A DNA stretch of 64,000 nt from Xanthobacteraceae bacterium (lineage in GTDB: Bacteria; Pseudomonadota; Alphaproteobacteria; Rhizobiales; Xanthobacteraceae): positions 62,001 through 126,000 of the forward strand of contig JARLIY010000132.1 of the NCBI GenBank assembly GCA_031291475.1, given 5' to 3'. Made by a program: the position numbers and the translations under genes. The notes beneath the pieces are model-generated. The model was given only the letters and a program-made list of their open reading frames with translations. It was not told the DNA's origin and searched no databases. Of this stretch, positions 17,221-26,801 are shown one piece after another; the stretch's first letter is position 1, and the number at the start of each line of letters is the position of its first letter.

Positions 17221-18510
17221 TTACGTCGGATTCTCCAGACTGAAAGTCTGCGAATCGTCGTCATAGGCGAAGACTTCGGCGTAGCGCGCCCAGGCGGTGA
17301 CCGACCGCAAGGTCTGCTCAACATCGTCGTGGCCCATGTGGTCTTCCAGCTCGTCGAAGAAGCGGCTCTTCGGCGCCACGTGGTTGGCGCGCTCCTGCAG
17401 GACTCGGCGGATGTGGGCGGCGAGCGGCACGTAGGAGAGCAGCTGACGTTGGAAGATTTTCTTGCGATCGTCCGTGCCGGCTTCGACGAATTGCTTGCCG
17501 GTCTCGGTAATCTTGATGTCGCCGCCTTCGACCTCCACGAGATTTAGCATCTGTAGCGCATCCGAGACCGGAAAGAGGTCGTCCGCCTCCATGTGCAGGA
17601 GTTCGGCGATGACGGGAAGGTCGGCTTTGCCGCTGTAGGGCTCGGCGGCCAACGTTTCGATAAATCCGGAAAGCAGATTGGCGGAAACGCGCGGCAGGAT
17701 GGTGTCGATGCTCGTCGCCACCGCCCCGACCCGGGGCGGGGTCGCGGTGCGCGCGGTCATCGCCACGTAGATTTTCTCGACCAGGTCGCGGAAGTGCGGA
17801 TCGAGGCGGTTGCGCGGCTGTTTGAGTTCGACCGCGATCTCGCGAATGATCCGGCCCGGGTTGGACGAGAACAACAGGATGCGGTCGCACATCAGCACCG
17901 CTTCCTCGATGTTGTGAGTCACCAGGAGGACGCCCTTGATCGGCAGCTTGCCGTCGCTCCAAAGTTCGAGGAAATCCGTGCGCAGGGTTTCCGCCGTCAG
18001 CACGTCGAGCGCGGAGAACGGTTCGTCCATCAAGAGGATGTTCGGATGGACCACAAGCGCGCGGGCAAAGCCGACGCGCTGGCGCATGCCGCCGGATAGT
18101 TCGCGCGGATACGCGGATTCGTAGCCGTCGAGGCCGATGAGATCGATCGCCGCGAGCGCGCGCTGGCGGATCTCGGTTTCGGGAAGGCCGAGCGCCTCGA
18201 GCCCGAGCTGGACGTTTTCCAGGACCGTCAGCCAGGGGAAGAGCGCAAAGCCCTGGAACACCATGGCGATACCGGGCGCCGGCGCGAGCACCGGCTGGCC
18301 GAGATAGGTGATGGTGCCGCCCGACGGCCGCATCAGGCCGGCGATGGCGCGCAGCAGCGTCGACTTGCCGGATCCGGTACGGCCAAGAAGCCCGACGATC
18401 TGGCCCTGCACCAGTTGCAGCTCGATGCCGTCGAGCACGAGAAGCTCGCCGCCGTCGGCTTTCGGAAAAGTCTGACGCAGCGCATGGATGTCGAGAAGGG
18501 CTGTGCTCAT
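17221..18510 (-). CDS. nitrate/sulfonate-type ABC transporter ATP-binding protein
   Basis: A 429-residue ATPase with a NitT/TauT-type nucleotide-binding domain in residues 1-250: Walker [12 protein letters not shown], signature [15 protein letters not shown], Walker [13 protein letters not shown]. An additional C-terminal domain of about 150 residues ([26 protein letters not shown]) matches the AAA-associated extension seen in this subgroup. The gene lies nine bases after the fused permease gene, so the two form an operon. No periplasmic binding protein gene is nearby, and the substrate is unknown. Confidence 0.88.
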   Translation of the reverse strand: MSTALLDIHALRQTFPKADGGELLVLDGIELQLVQGQIVGLLGRTGSGKSTLLRAIAGLMRPSGGTITYLGQPVLAPAPGIAMVFQGFALFPWLTVLENVQLGLEALGLPETEIRQRALAAIDLIGLDGYESAYPRELSGGMRQRVGFARALVVHPNILLMDEPFSALDVLTAETLRTDFLELWSDGKLPIKGVLLVTHNIEEAVLMCDRILLFSSNPGRIIREIAVELKQPRNRLDPHFRDLVEKIYVAMTARTATPPRVGAVATSIDTILPRVSANLLSGFIETLAAEPYSGKADLPVIAELLHMEADDLFPVSDALQMLNLVEVEGGDIKITETGKQFVEAGTDDRKKIFQRQLLSYVPLAAHIRRVLQERANHVAPKSRFFDELEDHMGHDDVEQTLRSVTAWARYAEVFAYDDDSQTFSLENPT

Positions 18511-18519
18511 GAGCGTGCC

Positions 18520-20244
18520 TCAACCAAGCCGGAACTTGCGTTCGGCGTAAAGATAGAGCGGACGCCAGAACGTGCGATTGATCAGAACGACGTAAAAGCT
18601 CATCACCGCGATACCGAGCACGATGCGATGGAAATCGCCGGCCTCGGTCTGCCGGGCAATATAGGCCCCGAGTCCGTAGGCCTGCAGCCGCTCGTCGCCC
18701 CAGCTTGCGACCTCGGCGACGATGCTGGCGTTCCACGAGCCGCCGGAAGCGGTGATGGCGCCGGTGACATAATAGGGCAACACCGCGGGAAGCGCGATCC
18801 GCCGCCACCACAACCAGCCGCGGACGCGGAAGTTGACGCCGGCTGCGCGCAGCTCGGCGGGAATCGCCGAGGCCCCGGCAACGACGTTGAAGAGGATGTA
18901 CCATTGCGTGCCGAGGATCATCAGCGGGCTTAGCCAGATATTGGGATCGAGCCTCCACACGACGATCGCCGAGACGGCGATGGGGAACAGAAGATTGGCC
19001 GGAAAGGCGGCGAGGAACTGCGCCACCGGCTGAACCTTTTCGGCGACGTGCGGGCGTGTGCCGACCCATACGCCGATCGGCACCCAGATAATGGTCGCGA
19101 GCGCAATCAACACGACGATACGGCTCAATGTAGCGAGCCCCAGAAGCAACGCGATCGCCACGTCGGAGAGGCTAATGTACTCGGTGACGAAACGCGCAAC
19201 CTGCCATAGCGCCACCGCGGCGAGCGCGCAGACGATGGCGGCCCATTGGAAGGTGACCCAACCGTGCTGGCGGTCCGGTTCGCGGACGACCGGCTCGGCG
19301 CGCTTGGACCAGCGCGCCAGCAGCAGACGCCGCCAAAACGAGGCGAACGGCCGGACGAGCCGGTCGACCAGCCGCGAGCGGCGCAGGACATTAAGCACCC
19401 AGGAATGCGGCGCCAGAACGCCCGGCTCCTGCTCGAAGCGGAAGCGATCCGCCCACGCCACCAACGGCCGGAACAAGAGCTGGTCGTAGATCAGAATCAC
19501 GATGAGCATGGTGACGATCGCATAGCCGACCGCCGCAAGATCGCGATGCTCGATGGCAAGCGCGATGTAGGAGCCGACACCGGGAAGCGTGATGGTCGTG
19601 TTGCCGACGCTGATCGCTTCGGAGGCGACCACGAAAAACCAGCTACCCGACATGGACATCATCATGTTCCAGATCAGCTGCGGCATCGCGAACGGCACAT
19701 CCACGCGCCAAAAGCTCATCCACGGACTCAGCCGGAAGTTTCGCGACGCCTCGACCAGTTCGGTCGGCACCGTGCGCAGCGACTGATAGAAGCTGAACGC
19801 CATGTTCCAGGCCTGGCTGGTGAAAATCGCGAAAATCGCAGCAAATTCGGCGCCCAAGACGCGTCCCGGGGCGAGCGCCATGAAGAAGACGACGGTGATC
19901 GAGATGAAGCCGAGGATCGGCACCGACTGCAGGATATCGAGCAGCGGCACCAGCAACCGCTCGGCGCGATGGCTCTTGGCCGCCAGCGTCGCATAAGTGA
20001 ACGTAAAAAGCAGCGACAGCGCCATGGCGATCAGCATGCGCAGGGTGGTGCGCGCGGCGTATTCGGGCAGATTGGCGGGATTGAGCGAAACTGGCTGGCG
20101 CTGCAATTCCGCCAAAGGCTGAAGGAGATGCCGGCTCGCTTCGGAAAGGAATACCAGAAGCCCGAGGATCAATAGCACCGCCAGCACGTCCCAGCGGGTG
20201 AAGAAACGGCCCCAGCCGACGGAAATTGGCACGTTGAGCCGCAT
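18520..20244 (-). CDS. fused double ABC transporter permease
   Basis: A 574-residue membrane protein made of two binding-protein-dependent permease domains in tandem, about residues 70-265 and 355-560. Each has the EAA-type loop (TELVEASRNFRLSPWMSFWR and PAELRAAGVNFRVRGWLWWR). A charged linker near residue 300 (LARWSKRAEPVVREPDRQHG) joins them. Usually two separate subunits are used, so this single chain presumably forms the whole channel. It pairs with the ATPase downstream and has no adjacent binding protein. Confidence 0.88.
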   Translation of the reverse strand: MRLNVPISVGWGRFFTRWDVLAVLLILGLLVFLSEASRHLLQPLAELQRQPVSLNPANLPEYAARTTLRMLIAMALSLLFTFTYATLAAKSHRAERLLVPLLDILQSVPILGFISITVVFFMALAPGRVLGAEFAAIFAIFTSQAWNMAFSFYQSLRTVPTELVEASRNFRLSPWMSFWRVDVPFAMPQLIWNMMMSMSGSWFFVVASEAISVGNTTITLPGVGSYIALAIEHRDLAAVGYAIVTMLIVILIYDQLLFRPLVAWADRFRFEQEPGVLAPHSWVLNVLRRSRLVDRLVRPFASFWRRLLLARWSKRAEPVVREPDRQHGWVTFQWAAIVCALAAVALWQVARFVTEYISLSDVAIALLLGLATLSRIVVLIALATIIWVPIGVWVGTRPHVAEKVQPVAQFLAAFPANLLFPIAVSAIVVWRLDPNIWLSPLMILGTQWYILFNVVAGASAIPAELRAAGVNFRVRGWLWWRRIALPAVLPYYVTGAITASGGSWNASIVAEVASWGDERLQAYGLGAYIARQTEAGDFHRIVLGIAVMSFYVVLINRTFWRPLYLYAERKFRLG

Positions 20245-20480
20245 GTCCGCGATACCCGATCCAGGTTGAAGGTGTCACACGGCAGTCATGAAAATCGCGG
20301 CCTCGATCCCCCATCAGCGGCCGCGAGCTTGACGCGATCACATAACATCGGCGTGGCGTCATTCAAAGATTATTACGCGCGATATCCGGCCGCCGCGCGC
20401 CGCTCAAGGCGGGGCGCCTTTACGGCAGGTAAGGAGTGTCCTATTTCCCCGCGGGACCGCGCCGAGCGTCAGGAACTTCG

Positions 20481-22226
20481 GTGGAGAGCGAGTTCGCCTT
20501 GGTGCAAACGCTGAACGAACAGACCATCACCCTGCCGCCCGCACTCATGCGCGAGGTCGCCAAGGCGCAGGAAACTTGGCATTCAAAGGAAAACACGCGC
20601 CGCCTTTGGGAGGCGGATGCGACGCTGTGGACCGGCCGCGACGAAGGCGCGTGGCTCGGCTGGCTCGATATCGTCGGCAAGGAACTGCGCGAGGCCGGTG
20701 CGCTTCAGGAATTTGGCCGGCAGCTCCGGGCCGAAAATTTCACCGACGTGCTGCTCCTGGGCATGGGCGGCTCGAGCCTTGGCCCGGAAGTGCTGGCAAC
20801 GAGCCTCGGGTCGGCACCGGGTTATCCCAAATGGCACATGCTCGATTCCACCGATCCGCAGCAGGTGGGCCGCTTCGAGCGCGGCATCGACGCCGCACGC
20901 ACGCTCTACATCGTGTCCAGCAAGTCGGGAACGACGCTCGAACCCAACGTGCTGATGGATTATTTTCTGGCCAAGGCGCCGGCGAGCGCGGGCAACGCGG
21001 CCACGTGCCAGTTCGTCGCCATCACCGATCCCGGATCGCAGCTGCAAAAAACCGCCGAGGCGAAGGGCTTCCGCCGCGTATTCCACGGCGTCCCCAATAT
21101 CGGCGGGCGCTATTCCGTGCTCTCGCATTTCGGCATGGTGCCGCTGGCCGCCATCGGCCATGATCCGCGCGCTTTTCTTGAAGCGGCCGGCGCGATGGCG
21201 CAAGCCTGCGGTCCCAATTTACCGCCCGCGCAAAATCCCGGCGTCGCACTGGGCCTTGCCATCGGCGTTCTTGCCGCTGCCGGATGCAACAAGCTCACCA
21301 TCTTCGCCTCACCCTCGATCGGCGCTTTTGGTCTTTGGGCCGAGCAATTGTTGGCCGAATCGACCGGCAAAAACGGCAAAGGCGTGATCCCCGTCGCCGG
21401 TGAGCCGCTCAGCGAGCCTTCCGCCTACGGCGAGGATCGGCTGTTCGTTTATCTGCGCGACCCGGCGCGTGCGGATCCGGCGCAAGACCGATTGATCGAT
21501 GCGCTGGCGCGTGGCGGGCATCCCGTGGTGCGCATCACCGTCGGTTCGCCGATACTTTTGGCGCAGGAATTCTTCCGCTTCGAGATCGCGACTGCCGTTG
21601 CCGGAGCGGTGCTCGGCATCAATCCGTTCGACCAGCCGGACGTCGAGGCGAGCAAGGTCGCGGCCCGCAAAATAACGCAAGCTTTCGAGAAAACCGGCGC
21701 GCTGCCGGTCGAGCCGCCGGTGTTCGAGGCGAGCGGCATTACGCTCTACACCGACACGCGCAACGCCGAATCGCTGCGGAAATTAGGGGCAAACGCCACG
21801 CTCGGGAGTTGGCTGAAGGCGCTTTTTGCGACGCTCGAAGGCGGAGACTATTTTGCGCTGCTCGCTTACGTCGATGCCACCGAGGCACGGCTCCAGGCGC
21901 TGCAAGGCTTGCGCGCCGCTTTACGCGACCGCAAGCGCGTCGCGACCTGCCTGCAATTTGGACCACGTTTCCTGCATTCGACCGGACAGGCGTACAAAGG
22001 CGGACCCAACTCCGGCGTATTTCTCCAGATTACCGCGCGGCCGGCGCCCGACCTCGCAATCCCGGAACGCAAGGCAAGCTTCGGGGTGATCGAAGCAGCG
22101 CAGGCGCGCGGCGACTTCCGGATCCTAGCCGAACGTGGGCGTCGGGTCCTGCACGCGCACATCGATCACGACGTGGACGCGGGCCTTGCCGCAATCGGCA
22201 AGGCAGCGCGGCTGGCGTTGGCTTAA
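20481..22226 (+). CDS. pgi: glucose-6-phosphate isomerase, Tal-Pgi C-terminal type
   Basis: Interconverts glucose-6-phosphate and fructose-6-phosphate. The 581-residue protein has the SIS-fold phosphosugar motifs GMGGSSLGPEVLA and VSSKSGTTLEPNVLMDYF, and the downstream NPGVALGLAIGVLAAAGCNKL and FGLWAEQLLAEST segments. By pattern it corresponds to the isomerase half of bifunctional transaldolase/phosphoglucose isomerase proteins, followed by their usual C-terminal extension; no transaldolase is encoded upstream. I chose GTG 20481 because AGGA lies seven bases upstream; an earlier GTG at 20436 has its ribosome site abutting the codon. Confidence 0.88.
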   Translation: MESEFALVQTLNEQTITLPPALMREVAKAQETWHSKENTRRLWEADATLWTGRDEGAWLGWLDIVGKELREAGALQEFGRQLRAENFTDVLLLGMGGSSLGPEVLATSLGSAPGYPKWHMLDSTDPQQVGRFERGIDAARTLYIVSSKSGTTLEPNVLMDYFLAKAPASAGNAATCQFVAITDPGSQLQKTAEAKGFRRVFHGVPNIGGRYSVLSHFGMVPLAAIGHDPRAFLEAAGAMAQACGPNLPPAQNPGVALGLAIGVLAAAGCNKLTIFASPSIGAFGLWAEQLLAESTGKNGKGVIPVAGEPLSEPSAYGEDRLFVYLRDPARADPAQDRLIDALARGGHPVVRITVGSPILLAQEFFRFEIATAVAGAVLGINPFDQPDVEASKVAARKITQAFEKTGALPVEPPVFEASGITLYTDTRNAESLRKLGANATLGSWLKALFATLEGGDYFALLAYVDATEARLQALQGLRAALRDRKRVATCLQFGPRFLHSTGQAYKGGPNSGVFLQITARPAPDLAIPERKASFGVIEAAQARGDFRILAERGRRVLHAHIDHDVDAGLAAIGKAARLALA

Positions 22227-22232
22227 CCCGCG

Positions 22233-23525
22233 CTAGAGCGAAACGATTTGCCGAAGCCGGGCATAAAAGCCGGCCGCGGATCGCGCGGCAGAGTCGGCCG
22301 CGGGCACCTCGCGCGGCGGCGCCGCGATCAGACGCACGCCGAAAGGAATGCGCTGAGCGGCCAGCACCGTTATCCAGCTCAGTACGAGCGTGGCGCCGAA
22401 AACGATCGCTCCCTTGATGACCGCGAACAACGTGGAACCGAGCAGCGCGTATTGCAGCCAAACCACAAAGTCATAGTGCACGAGGTAAAGGCTGTAGGCG
22501 TTGGCGGAAAGACTGGCGAGGACCGATGAACGCTTTGCCGCGAAGCGCAAGCTCGCCGCGATAAGGAAGAAGCAGCCGCCGGCGCAGGCGACGACGAAAC
22601 AAAAATCGGCGGCAATGTCGATGGCGATGGGCGCCGGACCGTTCATGGTCAGCGAGGTCATGCCCATCCAGACCACGAACGACACGATTGCCACGGCGAG
22701 CCATAGCGCCCAGCGCCGGGCCAAGGCGCCATCCGCCGCGACCAAGCCGGCGTCGATGCCGGCAGTGCCGATGCCCATTCCGGCGAAGAAGTAGACGCCG
22801 TAAAGCAGCGGCCGGCACCATTGCACGGCGAGGAAACCGGAATCGGACCACGCCCACGGCGTGAAGACGAGCGCCAGGGGGACGTAGGCCACAGCGGAAG
22901 CGGCGACGAGCGCGGCGAAGTAGAGGCTGGGACGTCGTCCCGCCGCGGCCGACCGGCGGCCCAAGCCGCGCAGCGCGTCGGGGGCGATCCGGTGCAGTAA
23001 GGCGGCCACGAAATTGAGCGCCAGAAGCTGCCAGAGGAACCATAACTGCCCATTGGGCAAGAACGGCAAAGCAAAATAGCGTTGCAGGTAATCGGAGACG
23101 CTCGGGTCTGAAGTCGAGGCCAGATACGCCGGATAGATCGCCACCGGAATAAGAACGACGACGCCGAACACATAGGGAATGCCCAGCCTTGAGAGCCGAT
23201 CGCGCACGAAACCCAGGCTTTGCTTGCGCTCGAGGCTCGGCCAGACGAACAGGCCGGAGAGCAAGAACATAAGCGACATCAGATAGACGTCTTGCCAGGC
23301 GCAAAACAGGTCGAAGCCAAACCAGCGGTGGCTGTCGACGATCGGAAAGGCACGCCATCCATAGGGCGGATCGTCGAAGCCGGACGTTCGCAATGGAACC
23401 CATTGGACGTAAGCGAGCGCCGAATGGAAGGCGAGCACGATGAGGATCACGCCGGCGCGCAGATTGTCGAGAGCCAAGCTGGAGCGCGACATGGATGGTG
23501 GACGTTTGGACATTTGACGTGACAT
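22233..23525 (-). CDS. acyltransferase family 3 membrane protein
   Basis: A protein of about 430 residues with ten or more hydrophobic segments and the acyltransferase-3 pattern. The N-terminal LALDNLRAGVILIVLAFHSALAY carries the catalytic His, and LMFLLSGLFVWPSL and FVRDRLSRLGIPYVFGVVV follow. Members O-acylate sugars of the envelope; this one resembles the glucan-modifying branch (MdoC/OpgC-like). Start uncertain: TTG 23534, ATG 23525, ATG 23513 and ATG 23492 are all in frame. It converges on pgi with a six-base gap. Confidence 0.82.
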   Translation of the reverse strand: MSRQMSKRPPSMSRSSLALDNLRAGVILIVLAFHSALAYVQWVPLRTSGFDDPPYGWRAFPIVDSHRWFGFDLFCAWQDVYLMSLMFLLSGLFVWPSLERKQSLGFVRDRLSRLGIPYVFGVVVLIPVAIYPAYLASTSDPSVSDYLQRYFALPFLPNGQLWFLWQLLALNFVAALLHRIAPDALRGLGRRSAAAGRRPSLYFAALVAASAVAYVPLALVFTPWAWSDSGFLAVQWCRPLLYGVYFFAGMGIGTAGIDAGLVAADGALARRWALWLAVAIVSFVVWMGMTSLTMNGPAPIAIDIAADFCFVVACAGGCFFLIAASLRFAAKRSSVLASLSANAYSLYLVHYDFVVWLQYALLGSTLFAVIKGAIVFGATLVLSWITVLAAQRIPFGVRLIAAPPREVPAADSAARSAAGFYARLRQIVSL

Positions 23526-23777
23526 CGATTTCAAATCCCGGGCCCAGCAACGCTAAATGCCGGCCAGCCGATTTTAATCCACTGGCTGGGACAATCATTG
23601 GAACCCGCCACTGCCAATGCAAGCGGGAAAATGCGCCTCGGTGGGCAACCCTTCACCCCTTTTTTAGGGGCGGTGGCGTAATCTGCGTCGTTAAATCACC
23701 GCATTGTGGAAGGAATACTCTCGCGCCATCAATGGTGATTCGCCGAAACCGCCGGTTGCGAAAGATTGGAGAAGCCC

Positions 23778-24374
23778 TTGGTAGTGCAATGGACAAGGCC
23801 GCGTACAGTCGGGCTCTTGGCGGGGCTCTTAATGGGGTTCTTGGCGCTGTTCGCGGCCGTTTCGCCGCTCGCCGCGGCGGAACAATCAGTGGCCGGGTTG
23901 TGGCAGAAGATCGACGCCACGACGGGCAAGTCGGTCGTGTGGTTCCTGTTCGTCGAAAATGCCGGGGTTTATGAGGGCGTTGCCGCGAAACTGTTCCCGC
24001 GGCCGAACGATGACCCGCGTGATTCCTTTTGTGCGCGCTGCCGCGACGACCGCAAAGATGCGCCCATGCTCGGACTGCCGATCATCCGCGACATGAGGCG
24101 GGCCGGCTTGAAATACGAGAACGGCACGATTCTCGATCCTCGGGACGGCAACATCTATAACGCGACGATGACGCTGAGCCCCGACGGTCAGACACTGACC
24201 GTTCGCGGATATTTGGGTTTCGAGTTTCTCGGACGTAACGAGATCTGGTATCGCCTGCCGGACGAGGCGGTCAAAGAGCTCGATCCGACGTTAGTCACCA
24301 AATACCTGCCAGGGCAAGTTGTGACGACGTCGGCAATGCGGCGGCCGGGAAAATCGACCAATCAGGTCCGCTGA
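23778..24374 (+). CDS. exported DUF2147 family protein
   Basis: A protein of about 198 residues with a signal peptide ([22 protein letters not shown]) and a DUF2147-type beta-barrel domain: [22 protein letters not shown], the Cys pair [37 protein letters not shown] and GRNEIWYRL. The family is periplasmic with no defined activity. Initiation is probably at TTG 23778 or GTG 23784, because GGAGAAG at 23768-23774 precedes them; a TTG at 23766 is also in frame. Confidence 0.75.
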   Translation: MVVQWTRPRTVGLLAGLLMGFLALFAAVSPLAAAEQSVAGLWQKIDATTGKSVVWFLFVENAGVYEGVAAKLFPRPNDDPRDSFCARCRDDRKDAPMLGLPIIRDMRRAGLKYENGTILDPRDGNIYNATMTLSPDGQTLTVRGYLGFEFLGRNEIWYRLPDEAVKELDPTLVTKYLPGQVVTTSAMRRPGKSTNQVR

Positions 24375-24389
24375 AGTCCACTAAAGAGG

Positions 24390-24415
24390 GACGCGGTCCG
24401 CAGCGCGGTCCGCGT
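24390..24415. terminator. stem-loop between convergent genes
   Basis: GACGCGGTCCGC (24390-24401) pairs with GCGGTCCGCGTC (24404-24415) with one mismatch. It lies between the convergent DUF2147 and small secreted protein genes. There is no good U-tract, so intrinsic termination is only possible. Confidence 0.4.
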
Positions 24416-24421
24416 CACCCG

Positions 24422-24778
24422 TTATTCCGCGCCGAGACCGAATTCGCAGCCGGGCGCAGAATAGTGATAGCGCGCGACGCCGAAGGTATCGCGCTCGGCA
24501 ACCGGGTGGCACCGCGCCACCCACTTGCGATCGCGTGCCGCGATTTGCGCCTTTTGCGCCTCACCAAGAGCCTCGGGCACGGCGCGAATATACGGATCGC
24601 CGGCGGTGGCTACCTGCGCCACGCAATTGAAGCTCCTACCTCCGCCGACGCAGCTCAGATTGATAACGCTGCCGGCATACGCCGACGTCAAGGTGACGAC
24701 CGACAGGATCATCGCCGCGCCGATGCGCGCGAGCGACCATGAAGCCGAAGACCGTTCGGCAGGTCGATTGGTTAACAC
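24422..24778 (-). CDS. small secreted protein, unknown function
   Basis: A 118-residue protein with an N-terminal signal peptide (IGAAMILSVVTLTSAYA) and a short mature domain with three cysteines (LSC, FNC, ARC) plus a C-terminal Cys (APGCEFG). The GTG start at 24778 has a strong GGGAGAG ribosome site just upstream. The mature part contains a helix (EALGEAQKAQIAARDRKWV). The family is not recognised; it is probably periplasmic. Confidence 0.68.
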   Translation of the reverse strand: MLTNRPAERSSASWSLARIGAAMILSVVTLTSAYAGSVINLSCVGGGRSFNCVAQVATAGDPYIRAVPEALGEAQKAQIAARDRKWVARCHPVAERDTFGVARYHYSAPGCEFGLGAE

Positions 24779-24971
24779 CGCTCTCTCCCTGCGAAAGCGT
24801 GCCGATTGGATTCAACCGGGCTCCGCTCTCGTTTTCGACGTGGCGCATCGTTTTCGGCCGCGGATTCCCGCTTCCGGAACAGGCGCCAAGCGCCGATCGT
24901 GAGTGAGCAAGGCCGGGGCCACAGATTCTGCCCTGTTTTGGCACAGGCAGAACCGCCGAAACGTCAGGCCG

Positions 24972-25637
24972 TTAACGTTTGAGGGTGACGGACGAAGGCA
25001 CGCGCCGCTCTTCCCAACCCATCTGCTCCAGTTCGGGCACGGTGTCGTCGAGCAGCGGATAACCGAGACAGAAGTAGCCGATGAACTTCCACTCCGCGGG
25101 CACACGGAGCAACTCCGCGACCTTTGTTGGATCGAGGATGGAGACCCAGCCCACGCCGATGCCCTGAGCGCGCGCCGCCAGCCAGACTGTATGGACGGCG
25201 GTCACGGCGGAGTATTCGATCATCTCCGGCATCGTGTGGCGGCCGAGGCCGTGACCTTGAGCGGTCGAGCGGTCGGCAAAGACGGCGAGGTGCGCCGGCG
25301 CCTCCTCCAATCCGGCGAGCTTGAGCCGGGCATAGAGTCCCGCCCGCTCGCTGTCCTGTGCGGCAAGCGCCTGCGCATTGCAGGCGGCGAAATTCCCCCG
25401 GATCGCGGCGCGGATGGCTTCGTCGTCCACGACGACGAAACGCCAAGGCTGGCTCAGGCCCACCGAGGGTGCGAGACACGCGAGCTCGATAAGGCCATCA
25501 ACGACACCTGCCGGCAACGGATCGCGCCTGAATCGCCGGACGTCGCGGCGCCAGACCAACAGGTCGCGCAGCCGCGTGCGGAAAGCCTCATCGAAGGTGA
25601 TCGATGCTGGTGCCACGATTTTCGCCTTTCCCATCAT
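24972..25637 (-). CDS. bluB: 5,6-dimethylbenzimidazole synthase
   Basis: BluB cuts reduced FMN with oxygen to form the lower ligand of cobalamin. The 221-residue nitroreductase-fold protein has WRRDVRRFRRDP, APSVGLSQPWRFVVV, EAPAHLAVFADRSTAQGHGLGRHTMPE and GIGVGWVSILDP, the standard BluB signatures. ATG 25637 (ATGATG, so 25634 is also possible) overlaps the position where the ancestral cobC stop would lie, so bluB was built to be coupled to cobC. The frameshift in cobC may therefore reduce bluB expression. The frame can be extended to a TTG at 25676. Confidence 0.9.
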   Translation of the reverse strand: MMGKAKIVAPASITFDEAFRTRLRDLLVWRRDVRRFRRDPLPAGVVDGLIELACLAPSVGLSQPWRFVVVDDEAIRAAIRGNFAACNAQALAAQDSERAGLYARLKLAGLEEAPAHLAVFADRSTAQGHGLGRHTMPEMIEYSAVTAVHTVWLAARAQGIGVGWVSILDPTKVAELLRVPAEWKFIGYFCLGYPLLDDTVPELEQMGWEERRVPSSVTLKR

Positions 25638-25682
25638 CCCCGGAAGGAGGCCATGGCGCCTTCGAGACGTCGCCAAGATGCC

Positions 25683-26759
25683 TTATTCGCCGGAAGACCG
25701 AAGCGCAGCCAGTCCGCACGATCCGGGAAAGCGCGCACCCAAATACCAGCGCGCCCCAGATGATTGAACAGCGACTGCGCAGGCTCGGTTCGCGAAGATG
25801 ATTGAACAGCGACTGCGCAGGCTCGGTTCGCGAAGATGATTGAACAGCGACTGCGCAGGCTCGGTTCGCGCTAGCCGGAACAGGCTCGTGCCGCCGACAA
25901 CGTCGAGGCCCGAGTCGACAAGTATCGCGTCGAGCCGGCTTGCGTCTTTCTCCAATCGCCTTCGCGTTCGTTCGATCCAGGTCGAATCCGCCAGCGCCTT
26001 TACGCCGACGGCAAGCGCCGGTCCCGACACAGCCCACGGGCCGAGCGCCGCGCGAAGTCGCGTGGCCAGCACCGGCGCCGCGATCGCAAAGCCCAATCGC
26101 GTACCGGCCAGTCCAAAAAATTTGCCGAAGGAGCGCAGCACGACGATATTGCTGGCCGCCACATCGGCGGTGAGGCTGGCACCGGGCGGCCCGACATCCA
26201 TGAACGCCTCGTCGACCACAAGCATGCCGCCGCGACGGCACAAATCCTTGGCCAGCGCGAGCAAGGCGGTCCGGGTAAAGACCCTGCCGTCGGGATTGTT
26301 CGGGTTGGCATCAATGACGAGCCCAGCACCGCCGCAATCGCCGATCTCGCGCACCGGATGGACGCTGTGCCCGGCCAGTGCCGCGGCGCGAGCATGCTCG
26401 GGATAGCTGGGCGTGAGAATGGCGGCGCGACCGTTGCGTACCAGTCCCGCGACGAGCGGCAGCAGAATCTGCGTTCCCGGAGCCGCTACGACATGCGCCG
26501 CCGATGGCGCGCCGTAGGCGCGCGCGGCAGCGGCCGAAAGCGCGTCAAGGGCGTCGGGATCAGGCAAGCGGGCATAAAGAGCGGGCGAAAAACGCGGCAG
26601 CGGATAGGGATTGGGATTGATCCCGGTCGAGAGGTCGATGAAAGGTTCGACTGCGCCCGGGAATAGGCGCCGGGCGGCGCCAAGGTCGCCGCCATGCACA
26701 AGCGGTTCATCTGCGCCGCCGGTAAGGATCATGTCTGTCGCGCTTGCACTCGTCGCCAT
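25683..26759 (-). CDS. cobC: CobC, threonine-phosphate decarboxylase, C-terminally frameshifted
   Basis: CobC/CobD is the PLP enzyme that supplies the aminopropanol arm of cobalamin. The 358-residue reading has the aminotransferase fold: STGINPNPYP at the N-terminus, APGTQILLPL, DANPNNPDGRVF and the PLP lysine in SFGKFFGLAGTRLGFA. After TEPAQSLFNHL the frame runs through a 38-bp unit present three times and ends in unrelated sequence at 25683. Removing two copies (76 bases) restores GRAGIWVRAFPDRADWLRFG and a stop at 25634-25636 that overlaps the bluB start. The enzyme may lack its last helix as encoded. It is divergent from cobA. Confidence 0.85.
   Translation of the reverse strand: MATSASATDMILTGGADEPLVHGGDLGAARRLFPGAVEPFIDLSTGINPNPYPLPRFSPALYARLPDPDALDALSAAAARAYGAPSAAHVVAAPGTQILLPLVAGLVRNGRAAILTPSYPEHARAAALAGHSVHPVREIGDCGGAGLVIDANPNNPDGRVFTRTALLALAKDLCRRGGMLVVDEAFMDVGPPGASLTADVAASNIVVLRSFGKFFGLAGTRLGFAIAAPVLATRLRAALGPWAVSGPALAVGVKALADSTWIERTRRRLEKDASRLDAILVDSGLDVVGGTSLFRLARTEPAQSLFNHLREPSLRSRCSIIFANRACAVAVQSSGARWYLGARFPGSCGLAALRSSGE
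25758..25870. repeat. 38-bp tandem repeat, three copies, in cobC
   Basis: Units begin AGATGATTGAACAGCG at 25758, 25796 and 25834; the third lacks only its last base. The copies are identical. Because 38 is not a multiple of three, copy number changes alter the cobC frame; four copies, or one, would be in frame with the ancestral end. There are no spacers between units, so this is not CRISPR. Confidence 0.95.
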
Positions 26760-26801
26760 GCTGAATCCCGCGCGCCGCGGCCGTCACCACGGGAGCACGC
26801 C

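Noticed and set aside
17318-19069. Long open frame on the minus strand (583 residues) overlapping both ABC genes
   Set aside because: Arginine-rich composition with no family motif, and it overlaps two well-supported genes on the same strand in another frame.
20436-20480. Upstream GTG start for pgi
   Set aside because: Its ribosome site touches the start codon and the extra 15 residues are not family-like.
25758-25870. Possible CRISPR array
   Set aside because: The three 38-bp units are directly joined with no spacers and lie within cobC.
26760-26801. Cobalamin riboswitch for cobA or cobC
   Set aside because: Only 42 bases separate the divergent genes; no B12 box.
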